Below, one piece after another: positions 14,334 through 14,524 of a stretch of 14,524 nt of DNA. Source of the stretch: an uncultured Eubacteriales bacterium (GTDB lineage Bacteria; Bacillota; Clostridia; Christensenellales; Aristaeellaceae); contig USCR01000050.1 of assembly GCA_900553295.1 (NCBI GenBank), positions 1 through 14,524 on the forward strand, written 5' to 3'. Numbering within the stretch: the stretch's first letter is position 1; the number at the start of each line of letters is the position of its first letter. A program made the position numbers and the translations under genes. The notes below the pieces were generated by a model. It ran no database searches and was not told the DNA's origin. It saw only the letters and a list, made by a program, of their open reading frames with translations.

Positions 14334-14389
14334 CCCCGAAGGGGTCCAGGGGGCGATCGGAAAGCCCCCTGGTCGCCTCCGCAGAGGCG
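14334..14389 (+). repeat. GC-rich palindromic intergenic repeat, right copy 1
   Basis: Matches the reverse complement of 1-55 at 54 of 55 positions (14335-14389). It holds CCCC/GGGG (14334-14337 with 14341-14344), CCAGGGGGC/GCCCCCTGG (14346-14354 with 14364-14372, loop GATCGGAAA) and CGCCTC/GAGGCG (14374-14379 with 14384-14389). No reading frame or T-tract goes with it. Confidence 0.88.
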
Positions 14390-14433
14390 AAAGCTCCTGA
14401 GAAACAGAAAAAAAGAGAGAAAGGCTCTTTTCC

Positions 14434-14524
14434 CTTGCCTCTCACAAGAAATCCATCTCTTGTGGTCCCCCTCCGCTTCAACCGATGGGCGCCGAAGGTT
14501 TCCAAAGGGCGACCGGAAAGCCCT
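14434..14524 (+). repeat. Diverged third copy of the palindromic repeat, cut by the window end
   Basis: Shares CTTGCCTCTCA, CCCCCTCCGC, the CCGAAGG segment and GGGCGACCGGAAAGCCC with the left copy read in reverse. The main stem left arm here is CCAAAGGGC (14502-14510) and the visible right arm GCCCT (14520-14524) pairs with it; other copies have CCAGGGGGC with GCCCC. An extra small hairpin CACAAGA/TCTTGTG (14443-14449 with 14458-14464) lies inside. The element runs off the window. Confidence 0.7.

Noticed and set aside
14212..14505. A 97-codon minus-strand frame at the right end
   Set aside because: It runs through the palindromic repeat copies, has no convincing ribosome site and shows no family resemblance; most likely a repeat artefact.

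Overview
This window reads as a single sugar-use locus from a GC-rich, low-GC-ancestry Gram-positive bacterium, most likely a gut-type Clostridia lineage (Oscillospirales or Christensenellales). The reasons are strong AAGGAGG ribosome sites before nearly every gene, intrinsic terminators, a LacI-type regulator with CG-centred operators, a CUT1 sugar ABC importer without its own ATPase, and the gene families present. The lineage is an inference. All nine genes lie on the minus strand, so transcription runs from the right end of the window to the left.

Layout in the direction of transcription. From about 14520 to 14130 there is no gene: it holds two copies of a GC-rich palindromic repeat and an AT-rich stretch. 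Then come a sigma-A-type promoter, an operator and a LacI-family repressor gene (14004-12985). A regulatory gap with three more copies of the same operator follows (12837-12984). Next are the sugar-binding protein gene (12836-11580), an intrinsic terminator that probably lowers read-through, and two permease genes (11417-10488 and 10467-9613). A strong GC-rich hairpin without a U-tract separates the transport genes from the five enzyme genes: a glycogen-debranching-like six-hairpin glycosidase (9528-7279), a GH65 phosphorylase (7257-4924), a GH36 alpha-galactosidase-like enzyme (4898-3150), a second, divergent GH65 phosphorylase (3136-869) and beta-phosphoglucomutase (826-188). A strong terminator closes the operon at 143-181, and a third copy of the palindromic repeat lies at 1-98 in inverted orientation.

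How it works together (inference from families). The importer brings in an alpha-linked oligosaccharide. The enzymes have no signal peptides, so breakdown is cytoplasmic. GH36 and the debranching-like enzyme would hydrolyse some linkages, while the two GH65 enzymes use phosphate to release beta-glucose 1-phosphate. Beta-phosphoglucomutase turns this into glucose 6-phosphate for glycolysis, saving one ATP per glucose. The LacI regulator would repress the operon and itself until a sugar ligand appears. The importer ATPase (MsmX/UgpC type) must be encoded elsewhere.

Most interesting points: the pairing of two clearly different GH65 phosphorylases with a GH36 and an unassigned debranching-like enzyme, which suggests a branched or mixed-linkage alpha-glucoside not covered by standard maltose or trehalose operons; the four matching operators; and the palindromic repeat family, whose third copy shows a compensatory base change in its stem. 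No CRISPR array, tRNA, rRNA, transposase or phage gene was seen.
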